Counted from the first letter of the stretch, positions 1 to 45,229 are shown. The stretch: 64,000 bases of DNA from Cristatella mucedo (GCA_009760855.2 WPIO01000067.1:38501-102500); one strand, 5' to 3'. Notes: generated by a model from the sequence alone, not told the origin. Made by a program: numbers and translations.

Positions 1-371
1 TATTCTGGAGAATCATAATTGAGGGTCTCCAGAGAGTTCAGTTAGGCGCTCAGCTAAAGGACTTGAGAAAGAAGAGTGGGTGGCTGGCGCGATGCGAAGC
101 ATGGCGTCTGGACGTATTTGCAGCAGCCGGAGAGACAGAGAGGGAGAATTAGGATACCTGGAGTTTGTTGAGATCGTAATAGAGAATGCATACTCCAGCC
201 TATGACAGCGCCGCGCCTAGACGTCGTCGTCTGCCGGTACTGGGGCCTTCCGACCTTGACTGACCAATCGAGGCGCAGCATTCATGCTGCTGGCGCTAGT
301 TACGGCGCTGACCAATCGAAGCGCAGTGTTCCTTGGCGCAGACGACAGTAAGCCCCGTTAGCATTAACGTC

Positions 372-374
<3 letters not shown>

Positions 375-438
<64 letters not shown>
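375..438. repeat. (AG)n microsatellite
   Basis: An uninterrupted AG dinucleotide run of about 64 bp. No flanking element is recognised. Confidence 0.97.
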
Positions 439-441
<3 letters not shown>

Positions 442-726
442 CTGATTAAACGTTGTCGAGTTCGGTTGTGTTCCGAGCGCTCCGAGTCGTTTGCTGTTTA
501 GCAATACGCGCGCACGCACTTTCACAACAAGGTCAATGACAGAACCTTAAAGTCGATACGCCGCTTGATGATGATCATACGCAGATCTTTGAGTAAATGC
601 GTAACGTTTCTATTACGACGCTAATGGCAGGAAAGCCTAGATTAACTGGACATTAGCCTCCACCCTACGGTGGGAAAGCGAGCTTCAGCCGTCCCCTATT
701 TCTCGCCCTGCGACCGTCACCAACGA

Positions 727-3482
<2,756 letters not shown>

Positions 3483-3808
3483 CGAGATTCGCGCCTTTCA
3501 GTGTAGGCGGACACAGGGCACGCACTGCTGCTGAAATTGCATGATTGAGCGCTCAGTTCAATCTTGTTTGGCTACAAAGGGATCTTTGTAAAAGAAATTC
3601 GCCATCTAAAATAAAGCAGATTAACTAACAGTGCTTGACCTAACGTTGCTGTGCTGCGAATTATGACCGGCTATTTAGCTGACTGCAGTACCAAAGTACG
3701 GAATTGGAATTATACTTGCCCTAATTGTTTGCGGGAATAATAATCGCAGCGAATGAGCTTCCGGCTGATTGAGATGCACTCAATTTTGTTTGCTTCCTTG
3801 TTTGCTAC
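3483..3808 (+). repeat. Left copy of a diverged ~320-bp direct repeat
   Basis: This stretch aligns along most of its length with 5140-5465 in the same orientation. Shared landmarks are GATCTTTGTAAAAGAAA, a GTGCTTGACC-AACGTTGCTG block, GTACGGAATTG and ATCGCAGCGAATGA. The two copies flank a LINE-A fragment. They may be an old tandem duplication with a LINE at the junction, or terminal repeats of an unrecognised element. I see no coding capacity. Confidence 0.7.
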
Positions 3809-5108
3809 TATAGAGTATCTCCGTCTGTAATTCCACAAAGCCACAAAGGTCATGTGGGTGTTACGCAGGAGAGTTTTGCATAGAGGGATCACAGCTTAAG
3901 TGGCTCTCAGTACGCATTTATTAGCCAACAGACTTCATTTCATCTCATGCAGCAAAGACAGTGAGAAGCATAGTTGGTTCAGGAGAGTAGTTGAGGTAGA
4001 GAGTAGCGTGGAAGTAGCAGCTCAGCGCGGCTCGGACGTTGCAGTACTCGGCAGCAAAAGAATGTGCTATACTCGGCAGCAGAAGAGTAGTTGTCGTTGA
4101 GTAAGAATTGTGGAAGTGAGTTCAAAAGTCTAGCACCTGCAGAGCACAAGCTTCTGTCGCCAACCGTCTATAAGAGGAGGAATGGAACAGCTAATTTATT
4201 ATCAATACAGGACCTGAGGCCACAAGGAGGCTGAAACTGGTGCAGCAGTTCGAATAGGTATGGAGGAGCCGAGCCTTGGTGGGCCTTGTGGGTCAGCGTG
4301 GGAACTTTACTCCGTATTCGTTGATCAACCGGCAGCCATCCAAGCTCTTTCAGCATAGGAGGCACGCGGTTAAATCTCCGGGATTTTTTTAACTAGCCTT
4401 GCAGCCATAATTATCAACAGCTGCAGTGGCCTAGTGGCTTTTTTCGGTAGCCCAGCCAAGATGGAGTTTCAGTAATCTAGCCGAGGCAGAACCAAGAAGC
4501 TAGTTAAATTTTTGCAAGCCATCGTGAAAGGCAGTTCCTGATATTAGATATGAATCAGACATGATGGCAAGCTGCGCAAGCAGTCTTTTTAACGAAGCTT
4601 TCAGACGTGATGCAGCTGCCGAGGACGACACCTATATTCCGAGCACAAGGTTAACAAATTTCGACCACGTGATGCTGGTCGCACAACAGCATCCCCGATT
4701 GGAAGAGCAAAGTCGTTTAGTCCAGCCACACGCTTCGGAAGTCCTGTGAGTAGCAGATCCGTTTTATCGTCGTTTTATATAAGGCAATTTGCCGATATTC
4801 AGGATAGAATTTCTGAAAGGCAAGCATTCAGTTTATCGGTCGCTTCAGCGCATTCCAACGTTTTAAATGACAGATACAGCTGAGTATCGTCAGCACTAAA
4901 GGGATATACTATTCCACGGACCAGAATCCCTTTTCCTAGAGGTCAGCTATAAATGGAGAACTGCAAAGGACCGGGGACGGACCCTTAAGGGGTTCCGCGG
5001 TTGACTGGTCTGTTGGATGAGACTTCTATACGACAATGATTGAACACGATCGGACAAGTACGGTTTAAACCACGCCAGTGCTTCATCTGCCTGACCGATC
5101 GTTGTTCT
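3809..5108 (-). mobile_element. LINE-A fragment (L2/CR1-like), 5'-truncated
   Basis: Read on the - strand, this matches the 3' half of the LINE-A element at 53030-54866. The match runs from the part of RT around TIGQADEALAWFKPYL (5106) to the 3' end (TTTGTGGAATTACAGACGGAGATAC, near 3809). The frame is broken by many stops and indels, so it is a dead copy. The 5' truncation is normal for target-primed insertion. Confidence 0.85.
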
Positions 5109-5139
5109 TAATTGTACCACTGTAAGGCTACGCATCGTA

Positions 5140-5465
5140 TGTGGTTCGTGTTTTCGGTGTGGACGGACAGAAGCTACACACTGCTAGGGAAATTGAGCGA
5201 TTGAATGCTGAATTTGCATTCTTGTCAGCCTAAAAAGAGATCTTTGTAAAAGAAACTCGCCTTCGCCAGTAAATCAAATTAACTGTCTGTGCTTGACCGA
5301 ACGTTGCTGGGCGAGTAATGAACCATTATTTGGAGGGTTTATGAAGTAAAGTACGGAATTGTACTTGGTCCAATTGTTCGCGGGATGACGATCGCAGCGA
5401 ATGAACACCGGGCTGATTGAGCCGCACAAGATTTTGCTTCGTGGGCTGATAAGCGATATCTGAAG
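5140..5465 (+). repeat. Right copy of a diverged ~320-bp direct repeat
   Basis: Partner of 3483-3808 in the same orientation, clearly diverged. It begins just after the 5' limit of the intervening LINE-A fragment. Confidence 0.7.
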
Positions 5466-6507
5466 GTAAGGTCAGCTTCAGTGAGATCCGAAATGTTATT
5501 CAAAGATGGACTGTTCACATTGGTTCAATCTACTGTGTTAAACTATCTTTAATGCTCGGGTGCAGCGTAGCTCAGAAATTGTGTCATGTTTTATGGAGTA
5601 CAAATTCTCAGGACGCCGTGTTTAGCATGCAACTGTCGCATCACAAGTGAACTCCCAGTATTCGGCCCTAAATTGCTTTGAATTAACTAAAAAAGCAGTC
5701 CAGCTTAAGTCATCAGCTGTTCTAACAATATTTTATTTTCTAGTGCATTACCATTTCACAAACTCAGCCGCTCCTGAGCGAACGCTTCCTGCGGACATGT
5801 TATCTCATGAAGAGCAGAGGCAGGAAGTAGAACTCTCTCATGTGAAAACGCTCTCATTTGTGAAACAGAGAGCGTTTCCCTGCGGCTCAGTTTTCTTCAC
5901 TAGAAAGTGAAAGTATGCATGCTTAGTACAAATGCAAGACGAAGGTGAGAAACGCAATATAAGGTTTCGCGTGAAGTGTCCTTCATCGCCTCCTGTGTGG
6001 CACTAAAAAAACCGGCTTCATTTGACTGCTTGCACGTATAAACTGCATAATAAGCATCAGTCAAGACCTTACATGCCAACATATACGCTCCCAGGGACAT
6101 CTGCGGCTTATAAGCTACACCAGAATCATTTCTAACTTTCTTGCCGGCGATACGAGCATCAAGCGGATTTGACGACAATTTGACAGCCAGTCGATTCATG
6201 GCAGCAAAAAACGTCTGTTCATAACGTACCACGTGCAAGCGAAAGCAACTGTTGACTACGCGATGGAATTCGTGTGCTAGAGGTTTCTTGTTGTGCTATT
6301 GTAAAGGAACTCAACAGGCAATGGTGATGATATCAATTCTGCATTTAACTACAGAGTTTTGGAAAACTTGCAGAGCCCTTGTGATCAGACAATTCACGAC
6401 TTTCCGAAAAGGCACGGTATTATCAAAGTAAAACCAGACTAATGAATATAGCTACAAGAAAATGAACTGCATGCATTGCCTTGATGCTCTCATGGACACC
6501 GCAAAAA
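5466..6507. other. Unassigned sequence with one 112-codon - strand ORF
   Basis: The longest ORF is on the - strand (5900-6238, 112 codons). It has a mixed, protein-like composition but matches no family I recognise, has no visible splice context and no supporting motif. I do not call it a gene. Confidence 0.4.
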
Positions 6508-6775
6508 ATATACAACTACTCTCCTACTGCCGACTATGGCACATCTTTTTCAGCGGTCCTGAACTGCTACTTCTAAGCCACTCACTACCTCAACTGCTCT
6601 CGTGACTCTGCTATGCTTCCCACTTTCTCTTTGCTACGTGAGACGAAGTCTGTTGGCTACCGAATGCGTACCGAAAGCCGCTTAGGCTGTGAGTGCGTTA
6701 TACAAAACTCTCCTGCGTAACACCCATGTGGTCTTTATGACTTTGTGGAGTTACAGACACTACATTACATTACAC
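6508..6775 (+). mobile_element. LINE-A 3' end fragment
   Basis: Nearly identical to the last ~265 bp of the LINE-A copy at 53030-54866, starting at ACAACTACTCTCCTACTGCC. It ends in the ATTACATTACA pentamer tail. A severely 5'-truncated and relatively young insertion. Confidence 0.92.
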
Positions 6776-7227
6776 CTGTTTTTCAACAGAGAAAAGCCTT
6801 CAAAAAGCTGTTCTCAAGTATGTAAAGTGACATAAAAATCTGCCTCCATCGGCTGTCTGCAGAAACCGAGTGTAAACCCGGCTTACCATAATATTGGCGG
6901 CAGTTTTGTACGATGTTTCAAATGCATGTTTGTGGCAGTGTAACGCCGAAGGCTCGGCGGGGTAAGCTTGACCTGCCGCTTACCTAGCGGCGTAGCCTAT
7001 CGCCTAATGCCGTTCGGTGCGCGCCTACGCGCAATAAGCTGGCCGCCACGAAACGAGCGTTTCTGGCGCTGACCTGCCTACCGTTACTAAAGGGGGTCGT
7101 TAATCCGCGGCGTGAATTGGAAGCGAGACACACAAATTGGGGATTTTACTGAACTTTATTCGCAAGCGCACAAAGTCGCTGCGCGTCTAGTTCAGCTTTA
7201 TCTCCACACTCCTCGCTCGTTCTCAAC

Positions 7228-7880
7228 TGCACCAACACTCTTGCGGAGGGAATACTCCTCCACACTAAGCGCGACCCGGACCCTAAACCCTAACCGGTGA
7301 ACTAGGAATCCGTTCCCACCTGTGCCGAGGGAATACCCCAAACACGCCAACGTAAACACTCTTGCGGAGGGAATACTCCTCCGCACTGAAGCGCATACCG
7401 GAGTCTAAACCCTGACCGGTGAACTAGAACTCGGTTTCCACCAGTGCGACCGGAATACTCCACACACGCCAACTCAAGCACTCTTGCGGAGGAAATACTT
7501 CTTCACACTGGAGCTGCTTACGTGTATAATGGGAAACGACCCAAATAGACGGAGCCCGAACCAGAGTCCAAACCCTGACCGGTGAACTAGAACTCGGTTT
7601 CCAACAGTGTGGCAGGAATACTTCACACACGCCACCTCGAGCACTCTTGCGGAGGGAATACTTCTCCACACTGGGGCTGCTTACGAGTATAATGGGAAAC
7701 GACCCAAATAGACGGAGCCTGAACCAGAGTCTAAACCCTGACCGGGAACTAGAACTCGGTTTCCACCAGTGCGGCAGGAATACTTCACACACGCCACCTC
7801 AAGCACTCTTGTGGAGGAAATGCTTCTCCACACTGAAGCGCGACCCGGAGCCTAAACCCTACCCGGTGAACTAGAGCTCC
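7228..7880 (+). repeat. Tandem array, five units of ~75-165 bp
   Basis: Five units begin with a variant of CTTGCGGAGGGAATACTCCTC (near 7228, 7359, 7482, 7645 and 7806). Each contains a TAAACCCTGACCGGTGAACTAG motif, and most continue with a GAACTCGGTTTCCACCAGTG block and end ACACGCCA-CTC. Units 3 and 4 carry an extra ~36-bp insert (GTATAATGGGAAACGACC). The first unit contains CCCTAAACCCTAACC, which looks telomere-like but sits in a wider non-telomeric unit. Confidence 0.9.
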
Positions 7881-8133
7881 ACACACGCCAACTACGCCTA
7901 GCTCGCGCCGGCAAATCCCTATGCCGAGACCACGTGCTAGCGCGAACACACAAAACACGAAAGAACACAAATTGCCAGCCCGGGCGCGATACGACCGTTT
8001 TCGGTGGAGTTCCACCGAATCCTCTTAGAGCTGTCTCGTCCTGTTCCGTCCATCGTCGGCGGACAGCCCGCCCTCCTCCCTCGCTTTCAGAGAAACGAGT
8101 GCCCGACGGCGTCGAGGCGCAGAGCCGGACCAA

Positions 8134-8319
8134 AGACAAAAGACACGAGGCAAAAAGACACGAGGCCAAAAAGACACGAGGCCAAAAAGACACGAGGCCA
8201 AAAAGACACGAGGCCAAAAAGACACGAGGCCAAAAAAAAACGAGGCCAAAAAGACACGAGGCCAAAAAGACACGAGGCCAAAAAGACACGAGGCCAAAAA
8301 GACACGAGGCCAAAAAGAC
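8134..8319 (+). repeat. 16-bp minisatellite (GACACGAGGCCAAAAA)n
   Basis: About eleven to twelve tandem copies, one with an A-rich variant near 8232. Because 16 is not a multiple of three and the unit lacks stops in all frames, long ORFs cross it on both strands. These are repeat artefacts. Confidence 0.95.
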
Positions 8320-8777
8320 CCAGAGCGAGCGTCGCTCGACTCTTAAATACTTGGCTGAGACAATGGGGCAAGAGCCCAGTGGTATTGGGCCCGACACCAT
8401 GGCCCATTACGGTGAGGAATTAATACCGGCACTAGGCCACTGGAATGTCCCCTCTGTCCAGCTTGAATGGCGAATGGGTTCCACACGATTCTTTTTGGAC
8501 AGAGTGATGGCGAAGGTTGACAGGCCAGTCAACATCAATCAGCCGCTCCCGCGGGTATCGGACCAATTCTAAAGGCCGACTCGCCACCGCTGGTCAGGGA
8601 GCTTCTTGGCTTGCTCTTAAGCGCTTCCTCTCTAACCGCACTGACGCTCCTCTCTGCTCACTGCAACCGCACTGACGCTCCTCTCTGGCTCACTGCTCCA
8701 GGACAAAGGGGCTCTAGCCCGGCGCCGAACAGCTCTTGTTCGCGCTAAAATTCAGCCAAGGCCAGCAGGGCGCTACA

Positions 8778-9317
8778 GCAGCCTTGACTCAATCATGTTA
8801 GACCCGGCGGCTGGAGAAAATTAACTGAACTTATTGCTTAAAAAATTTGCACTGGGCTATGCGAAGATTAGCTTGCTTTTTTTATAGGAAAAGCTGCAAA
8901 TAACTTCGAGAATCAGATTCCGCAAAGAACTATCTATACTCATTCTTTTTAAACATATTTAGCAGCGGTCAACTCTTTATCCTACGGCATACATCGAGAG
9001 GAGGTACGTGCATGCTATATTGCAATACATTGAAATGTTTTGGTTATTTTAACGAGTAAATATCATTTTCTTCTTATATTACTCGCTTTCTAATATAAGC
9101 AAGCTAGACGGTTAATGCTGATGCTGGCCATTGGTACTACTACGAGTGTACACGGATAGGATCAATGGCGGCGCCAAGATTTGCAGTCAGGGAACGGGCC
9201 AAGCCGGCTACGATAAAGAATGCGGAAATCACATCTTCCTTCGACACGCGAGCGACGGAGGCGCATGGATTGAAATTGTGTGAGTATCTCATCAGTCGTC
9301 ACCGTTGTAATCATCTC
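8778..9317. other. Unassigned sequence with a possible orphan first exon
   Basis: Mostly AT-rich. An ATG in good context at 9165 (ATCAATGGCGGCG) opens 39 codons up to a TTGT|GTGAGT donor-like site at 9283. It shows no homology to the WDTC1 start, and its phase does not fit the exon at 12931. No function is assigned. Confidence 0.3.
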
Positions 9318-9485
<168 letters not shown>

Positions 9486-9544
9486 GAACGATTTCAATAG
9501 GCTTTGTGAAAACAAGCACAGCGTAAGTGCATATAAGCATACAG

Positions 9545-9729
9545 AGGTCATTTGGTGGGTCTTTGCGAATCGTTCTTCGTGTGTGCATGTACCTGCTTAC
9601 ACTATGCGTACTGCTTGCGGGTTCTACCAACAATCTTTAGGTAATGTTTTCTATGCAGCATCTGTAAAATGCCTAGAATGAGATTCCATTCTCTAAGGGC
9701 GCTATACAAATGTATTATTATTATTATCG
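9545..9729 (+). mobile_element. LINE-B 3' end
   Basis: Contains the 3' UTR motif (GGTGGGTC...TTCGTGTGTGCATGTACCTGC) and the hairpin tail AATGCCTAGAATGAGATTCCATTCTCTAAGGGCGCTATACAAATG followed by an ATT-repeat end. Confidence 0.85.
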
Positions 9730-9739
9730 CTCCAAACGG

Positions 9740-11580
9740 GCTGGCGAAGTGGGGGACAGAAAACCGTCGCCCGGCAGCGTAGCAGTCGTGCCTTCCTCCG
9801 AGCCCGCCTCAGTCGACGACGGCCGACCAGAACGCGGCAACGTTGATTGTCGCGCGCTCTGCCTGAAGAATACACAAATCAATTAAGCGGGGCGATAAGC
9901 GATACTGGCACTTGGCTTCAAGCTTCGCTGCTACAGCTGCGGCCTCCGCGACGCTGAGGCCGTCGTCCCGGTCAACGCCGCGATCCAGCCGAAGTGACCC
10001 GCGGAGCGCGCAACGAAGAATAAACGATTGACCGTACATTGTCCTGAATTCCACGCACTGCACAACGATGAGGCATTCGTATAGCACTCGGCGAGAGAAA
10101 AATATCTTTCTTGGCCCTTTACTTAGGCTGCTGAGGAAGCGCTGGCGCCTTAGCTTAACGCTCCGAGAAAAGCGAAGTGCGGCTTTCACGCGCGGACCGA
10201 AATAGGCAGCAAACAGCGCTCGCACTGGTAATAGTCTCAACGCACGTGCGACCCATACTGGTGCCACCGAAACCAGGCATAGCGTATGTCGTCGCCACCA
10301 ACAGCGGTCGGAATCCCAATGTGAAATGTCAGCTTTGCCCTAGTAAGTCAATTAAACTTTCAATTATACTTTATGAAACATTTTCTTTATTTCGGTCACT
10401 AAAAATATGTTAAACTGACTTAACAACGAGTTAGCCAATGATTACCGCTGGCCATTAAAAAATGGCCGCCTCTGCTTACAACCGTGTAGTGTCGTCGCAT
10501 CCAACTTGGCATGCGTTTCCCTAAGCGCGCTCCGATACGGCGGGCGCTTCAAGCGGCTTCGGACGATTAAAAGAGCTGCTGATTCGGAGGAATACCGAGA
10601 ATTAACAGAACTAATTGGGAAACTGCCTTCAGCTGGCTGCCCGCAATACCCTTGGCATACGGCCTCCTTGCTATGAGGTTGACATGTACTCGCCGGAATA
10701 TTCTATATACTTTTGAACGGATAATCGAGAAGAAGCCAGTCATTGGCTCTGTCGAGGATGACTTTTTTGAATCAGTTCGCCGGGCGAGAGAGTAATGTCA
10801 GTACTTAATCTGCCTGTCTGTCCTATTTGTTCGTTTGAGCTCGGGTTCTCAGCAGCAGTAATAATGCAGTGCTGGGGCAGTGTGCAGGGGTATATCTGCC
10901 TGCCGATATATACTTAGACACTTGGGTCAAGATGCGCCGTGAAGTTGTTGCAGTGCCCTCAAGCTTCGCCTGGACGCAAAGCATTGCTTGGCTCAAAGAA
11001 GCTATAGAAGTGCATTGCTTGGTTTTGACATGTCCTCTAGGCGACTGAAGCCCAGCCTGCCGCCTCCGGCCCCCCGCCCTCCTCAGTGAGGCTTCATCTC
11101 TGCTTGCAACTCTGCTGAGCTGTGTTGGTAGCAGCTGCCAGGCTGCTGTTGGTAGCATTGTGACAAACGGCACCTTAGTGACTAGTATGCTGATACTATG
11201 GGATTTCTCAGGCTTGCTGTGTTACTAATGACTTAATTTGTATTGCTAACTGAAGAAGTTATCTTATGTGAAATGCCAGACGAGGTGCCACCTGTGCTGA
11301 GGATTCGCTGTAGTAGCGACTCTGGGCTTACCTGGGGAGGTCGTGTTCATAACTCGTGCATCCTTAGTTTCGACATGCTTTGCAATTACCGCATCTTGCC
11401 GGTATTTCAATCATTGCCACTGGACGTACGTGAGCCTGCATAGTTGCTTCGGGAACGCTAATATGCGCCGTAAGCTGTCATCAAGTTTAGCATTAATATA
11501 TGCTGCCACTAAAGCGGACTCATCTTCATTCCTGCTAAGCTAGAAAGCAACACAAGCCTCAGACAGCTGCGGAAGAGAAG
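9740..11580. other. No gene recognised; CpG-richer first half
   Basis: 9740-10560 has noticeably more CpG than its surroundings. It carries a 152-codon - strand ORF (9809-10267) with no recognisable motif. It could be a promoter-proximal region for the gene starting near 12.7 kb, but I see no convincing core promoter. 10560-11580 holds only short ORFs. Confidence 0.35.
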
Positions 11581-11606
11581 AAGAATGTGTGTGTACCTAT
11601 TTGTGT

Positions 11607-42413
<30,807 letters not shown>

Positions 42414-42682
42414 TCAGTGCCGGCCGGTCTGGCGGCGTAGGCTGCGGTGGGGTGTGCACCGCAGCCTATCCCCCTACCCCCATTCTTGCTGACTGACTGC
42501 TCTCCCCTCCGAAGCATCTCAGGACTAGGACGTGCCGAACGCAACGAAAGCATAGCTCCCTCTGGCGATGCACGCGCCCTGAAGCAGCCGACTATGTCGC
42601 CTCCTCGTCTCGGCAGCGTTGAGCGATCCGTCGTCTGTGTGGATGCTAGCCTGCTGCGTGGCTGAATGCCCTCGGCTCTATC

Positions 42683-42702
42683 TCTCTCTATCTCTCTCTC
42701 TC

Positions 42703-42758
<56 letters not shown>

Positions 42759-42768
42759 TCTCTCTCTG
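42683..42768. repeat. (CT)n microsatellite
   Basis: An imperfect CT run of about 86 bp in the probable 3' UTR. Confidence 0.95.
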
Positions 42769-42994
42769 GGGGAGGAGGAGGATGCCACGAGGGCAAGGGG
42801 GCCGAGCGCGATGGTGAGACAGCACAGATCAGAGCGTCGGCTTCCGGGCTTCCTCTCCTCATCCTCCTACCACTTTCGGCTGTTGTCACAGCCGCCTGGC
42901 GAATCTCTGCCGGACGGAGGGGCTTACCTTTGGCTTGTCTGAAATCTAAATCGCAAATATTATATAAGCTAAAAGTAAGTAAGTAAGCAAAGTA

Positions 42995-43000
42995 AATAAA
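42995..43000 (+). terminator. Poly(A) signal AATAAA
   Basis: AATAAA about 580 bp after the stop codon, followed at 30-50 bp by a T-rich stretch (CGTTTTTTAC). It is the best candidate for WDTC1 mRNA 3' end formation. Confidence 0.6.
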
Positions 43001-43599
43001 AGCTTTGCTTTTGTACGAGACGCCCTTCGCTCGTTTTTTACTAGTGGCCGATGCAGGAGGTGCAGCTGTTCTGCACTGGACCTGGCGTTTCTTGAACTGT
43101 GAATGTGTATGTGGAGTGCCTGTGTATGGCATACGCATACGGTTATGCACAGATATATATGTTTAACTGTGTACCTCTCTCTGTGACTATAAAGCCTATG
43201 GAACTAAGCAGCTGTCTACGCTGGTTTCTGCAGCTACTGTCCCCAAAGTGGCTCGCTAATCAGCTAGCCGCTGTTGAGTAGAGAGGGTGGGTCGTTGACT
43301 AGTTAGCCTGGCATGTTGGAACCTCCTTCTGAACGGCCACTCACTAATGAGATGGACGCTCAAGTATTTAAAGGCTGGGAAAGTTGCCATTGACGGGCCC
43401 CCTCTCTACTCACTGACATGTCGAGTAGATATCCAGTGTTTGTGTAACCAAAAGTATGCGCACTGGTTGAAATGAGAGTAGGCAACTGTTCTCGCAATTA
43501 TCACGTCATACTTAATTTAATGTGCTATATGACATTGCACCTCCCTTATTTACCTGGTGGACTCGCCAAGGCATGGAGTGGATCAAACGCTTGCACATA

Positions 43600-44500
43600 T
43601 CGGCCACTATACTGTTCCAGGCTCATTGTAAGTAAACATAAAACGCATCAGTAGTCGTGATATAGACGGCCAGCTGCCGTAAGCTCCCACGACTTCATGC
43701 GACAAATACTCGATTGGGTAGAGGTCAGGAGACTGACTTGGCCAGCCCATTACCGTCACGGGAGGGTAACCGAATTCTGACAAAATTGTTAAAAAATAAA
43801 ATACGAAACTTTGGCGGTAGTGTGTTAAGGAGAGTTTTCATGCTGAAGAATATAATTCAGTCCACGAAGTGCCATCGCACTTGGGAGTCCTACTTTTTGA
43901 AGGTCTAAATAGACGTCTTTGGTCATGATACCCGGTATGCAGTGGTGCAGGGCTCAGGCGCCATTTTTTCTGTAGAACCTCCATTCCGAGACTCCTTTTC
44001 CTCCGAATTAGACCGTTGGCTTCAGGCAATACGGTGAGTAGGTTTTTTGGTCGTCGAGGGGCGTAAAGCCTGCTTTTGCAGTTTGGAAAGAGCGTGACGT
44101 TGCTTTCTTCCATCCATACAACTCAACCCCAATTGTCAAGCGGTCCAGTGGATTCGAGCCTTAGCCCACTGTATACGACTTGCCATATTCTTTGCCAAAC
44201 CGACAAAAGATGTCTTCTCTTTGCAGCTCGAGAATGCAGACCGGATTAATTTAATCCCCTGCTGACCATGTCAGGTGATGCATGCAGACTTTTAACGTGA
44301 GCTTTCGCCCAAGCAAAACGGTGCTTTAATACCTCCAACTTGAGCATGGTGTTTTCCCCGACTAGTGGTAGCAGGGGGGGGGGCCTACCCGATCGTGTTG
44401 CATTTTCAGCGCTCTCGGTTTTTTCTATCTTCGCGTTGTACGAAACCGTACTCTTCGGAATCGATAAGGTAGCAGCACTTTGACCCACCATCTCAAGCCT
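43600..44500 (-). pseudogene. Tc1/mariner-family transposase relic
   Basis: Cut-and-paste DNA transposase remnant on the - strand, read in pieces from high to low coordinates. STVSYNAKIEK..ESAENATRSGRP resembles the N-terminal helix-turn-helix and the GRPR-like motif. HRFAWAKAHVK and DESNVTLFP contain the second catalytic Asp. YAPRRP and GIMTKDVYLDLQKVGLPSA follow, and near 43720-43745 GWPSQSPDLYPIEYLS contains the typical final catalytic motif region. Frameshifts and stops separate the pieces, so it is inactive. I could not define terminal inverted repeats. Confidence 0.85.
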
Positions 44501-45225
44501 GGTACAGTGCCAGGATTTTAATCCCCACGAAGCTTGACAGTCCCGTGCGACCTAACGACTTATGGGTTTTAACCGGCGAAATAAGTAATTCTCAATTGGT
44601 TCTCAGTACAGTTCCGGCTCGTGAGTAGCCTCACCCTTCCAGCTTGAACTGATTAAGGGGTTGTTTCTCGAGGCTCTATTCTGGCCAAAACAGCCATTTT
44701 AATGGGTGTTTGTAAAAGGTCTTGGCTAATTTTGGGTATGTTGTCCATAAGTTGCCCAAGTATTCTGACAATTACTTGGTCATCCAATAATTAGCAGACA
44801 TAACCAGCTCCAGTCCAGTCGGGGGCTTAGGAAGAGATGGTAATCGAACAAATCTGGACCATCCAAATACTTATTCGTTTGAGTGTATGTGGCACCCTAA
44901 CTCGGGCAGTACAAATTTAACGCTTAGCAGCCCCTCCTCCCTTGTGGGGTGGGTGGGCAGATGTCTCAAAATATTTGATGCCTCACCCTCTCAGTAGACC
45001 TGTAGGTAATGTCGTTAAAGATGAGGGCTTGAGTGTGTAGCATTTCTGCCTTAGGCATGCACCCACACACACAAACATGTAAAAGTCGCATGCACAAGGG
45101 CGTATATTTTATAGCTAGAAATGTATGTACGAGTACAGTGCTGGTCCGAAAAATCAACTAATCATAGAAAACAAGACAAAAATGACACAAAATAGCGAAT
45201 TTGTGCACACTCAACTGCAAAATAG
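44501..45225. other. Unassigned, next to the Tc1 relic
   Basis: May include the non-coding end of the Tc1-like element. CCAAATACTTATTCGTTTGAGTGTATG near 44866-44892 and TACAGTGCTGGTCCGAAAAATC near 45135 resemble sequences found at Tc1 ends, but I cannot pair them confidently. Confidence 0.35.
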
Positions 45226-45229
45226 AGGT

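Larger units (their letters stand above)
6939..8777. mobile_element. LTR-like element (possible solo LTR), 1.84 kb
   Basis: The block starts TGTAACGCC and ends GGCGCTACA. These are imperfect inverted termini with the TG...CA form of long terminal repeats. The bases GCAG occur immediately before (6935-6938) and after (8778-8781), consistent with a 4-bp target duplication. No gag, pol or transposase homology is seen inside. Composition is more GC- and CpG-rich than the flanks. It contains a long-unit array (7228-7880) and a 16-bp minisatellite (8134-8319). It could also be a non-autonomous DNA transposon with short inverted repeats. Strand is unknown. Confidence 0.5.
42414..43020 (+). other. 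Probable WDTC1 3' UTR
   Basis: Extends from the TAG stop to just past the first good poly(A) signal. It includes a CT microsatellite (42683-42768). Confidence 0.55.

Noticed and set aside
7260-7290. Telomere-like CCCTAAACCCTAACC
   Set aside because: It occurs once inside a longer tandem unit. The corresponding positions in other units read TAAACCCTGACC, so it is not a telomeric array.
7934-8572. 212-codon ORF with a Lys/Arg/His/Glu-rich repeat, and its 182-codon - strand counterpart
   Set aside because: It runs through a 16-bp minisatellite that lacks stops in all frames. The flanking parts have no motif.
9809-10267. 152-codon - strand ORF as a gene
   Set aside because: The region is CpG-rich, so long open frames are expected. 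No domain, splice context or homology was recognised.
10326-10341. ATG followed by CCCTA|GTAAGT as a WDTC1 first exon
   Set aside because: The donor is strong, but joining it to 12931 in that phase creates a stop codon.
10453-10476. ATGGCCGCC... up to CGT|GTAGTG as a WDTC1 first exon
   Set aside because: It is phase-compatible but has a weak donor and no resemblance to the family N-terminus. The candidate at 12758 is closer and fits slightly better.
45135-45175. Tc1 terminal inverted repeat at TACAGTGCTGGTCC
   Set aside because: It resembles a Tc1 end, but I could not find its inverted partner at a suitable distance around the transposase relic.
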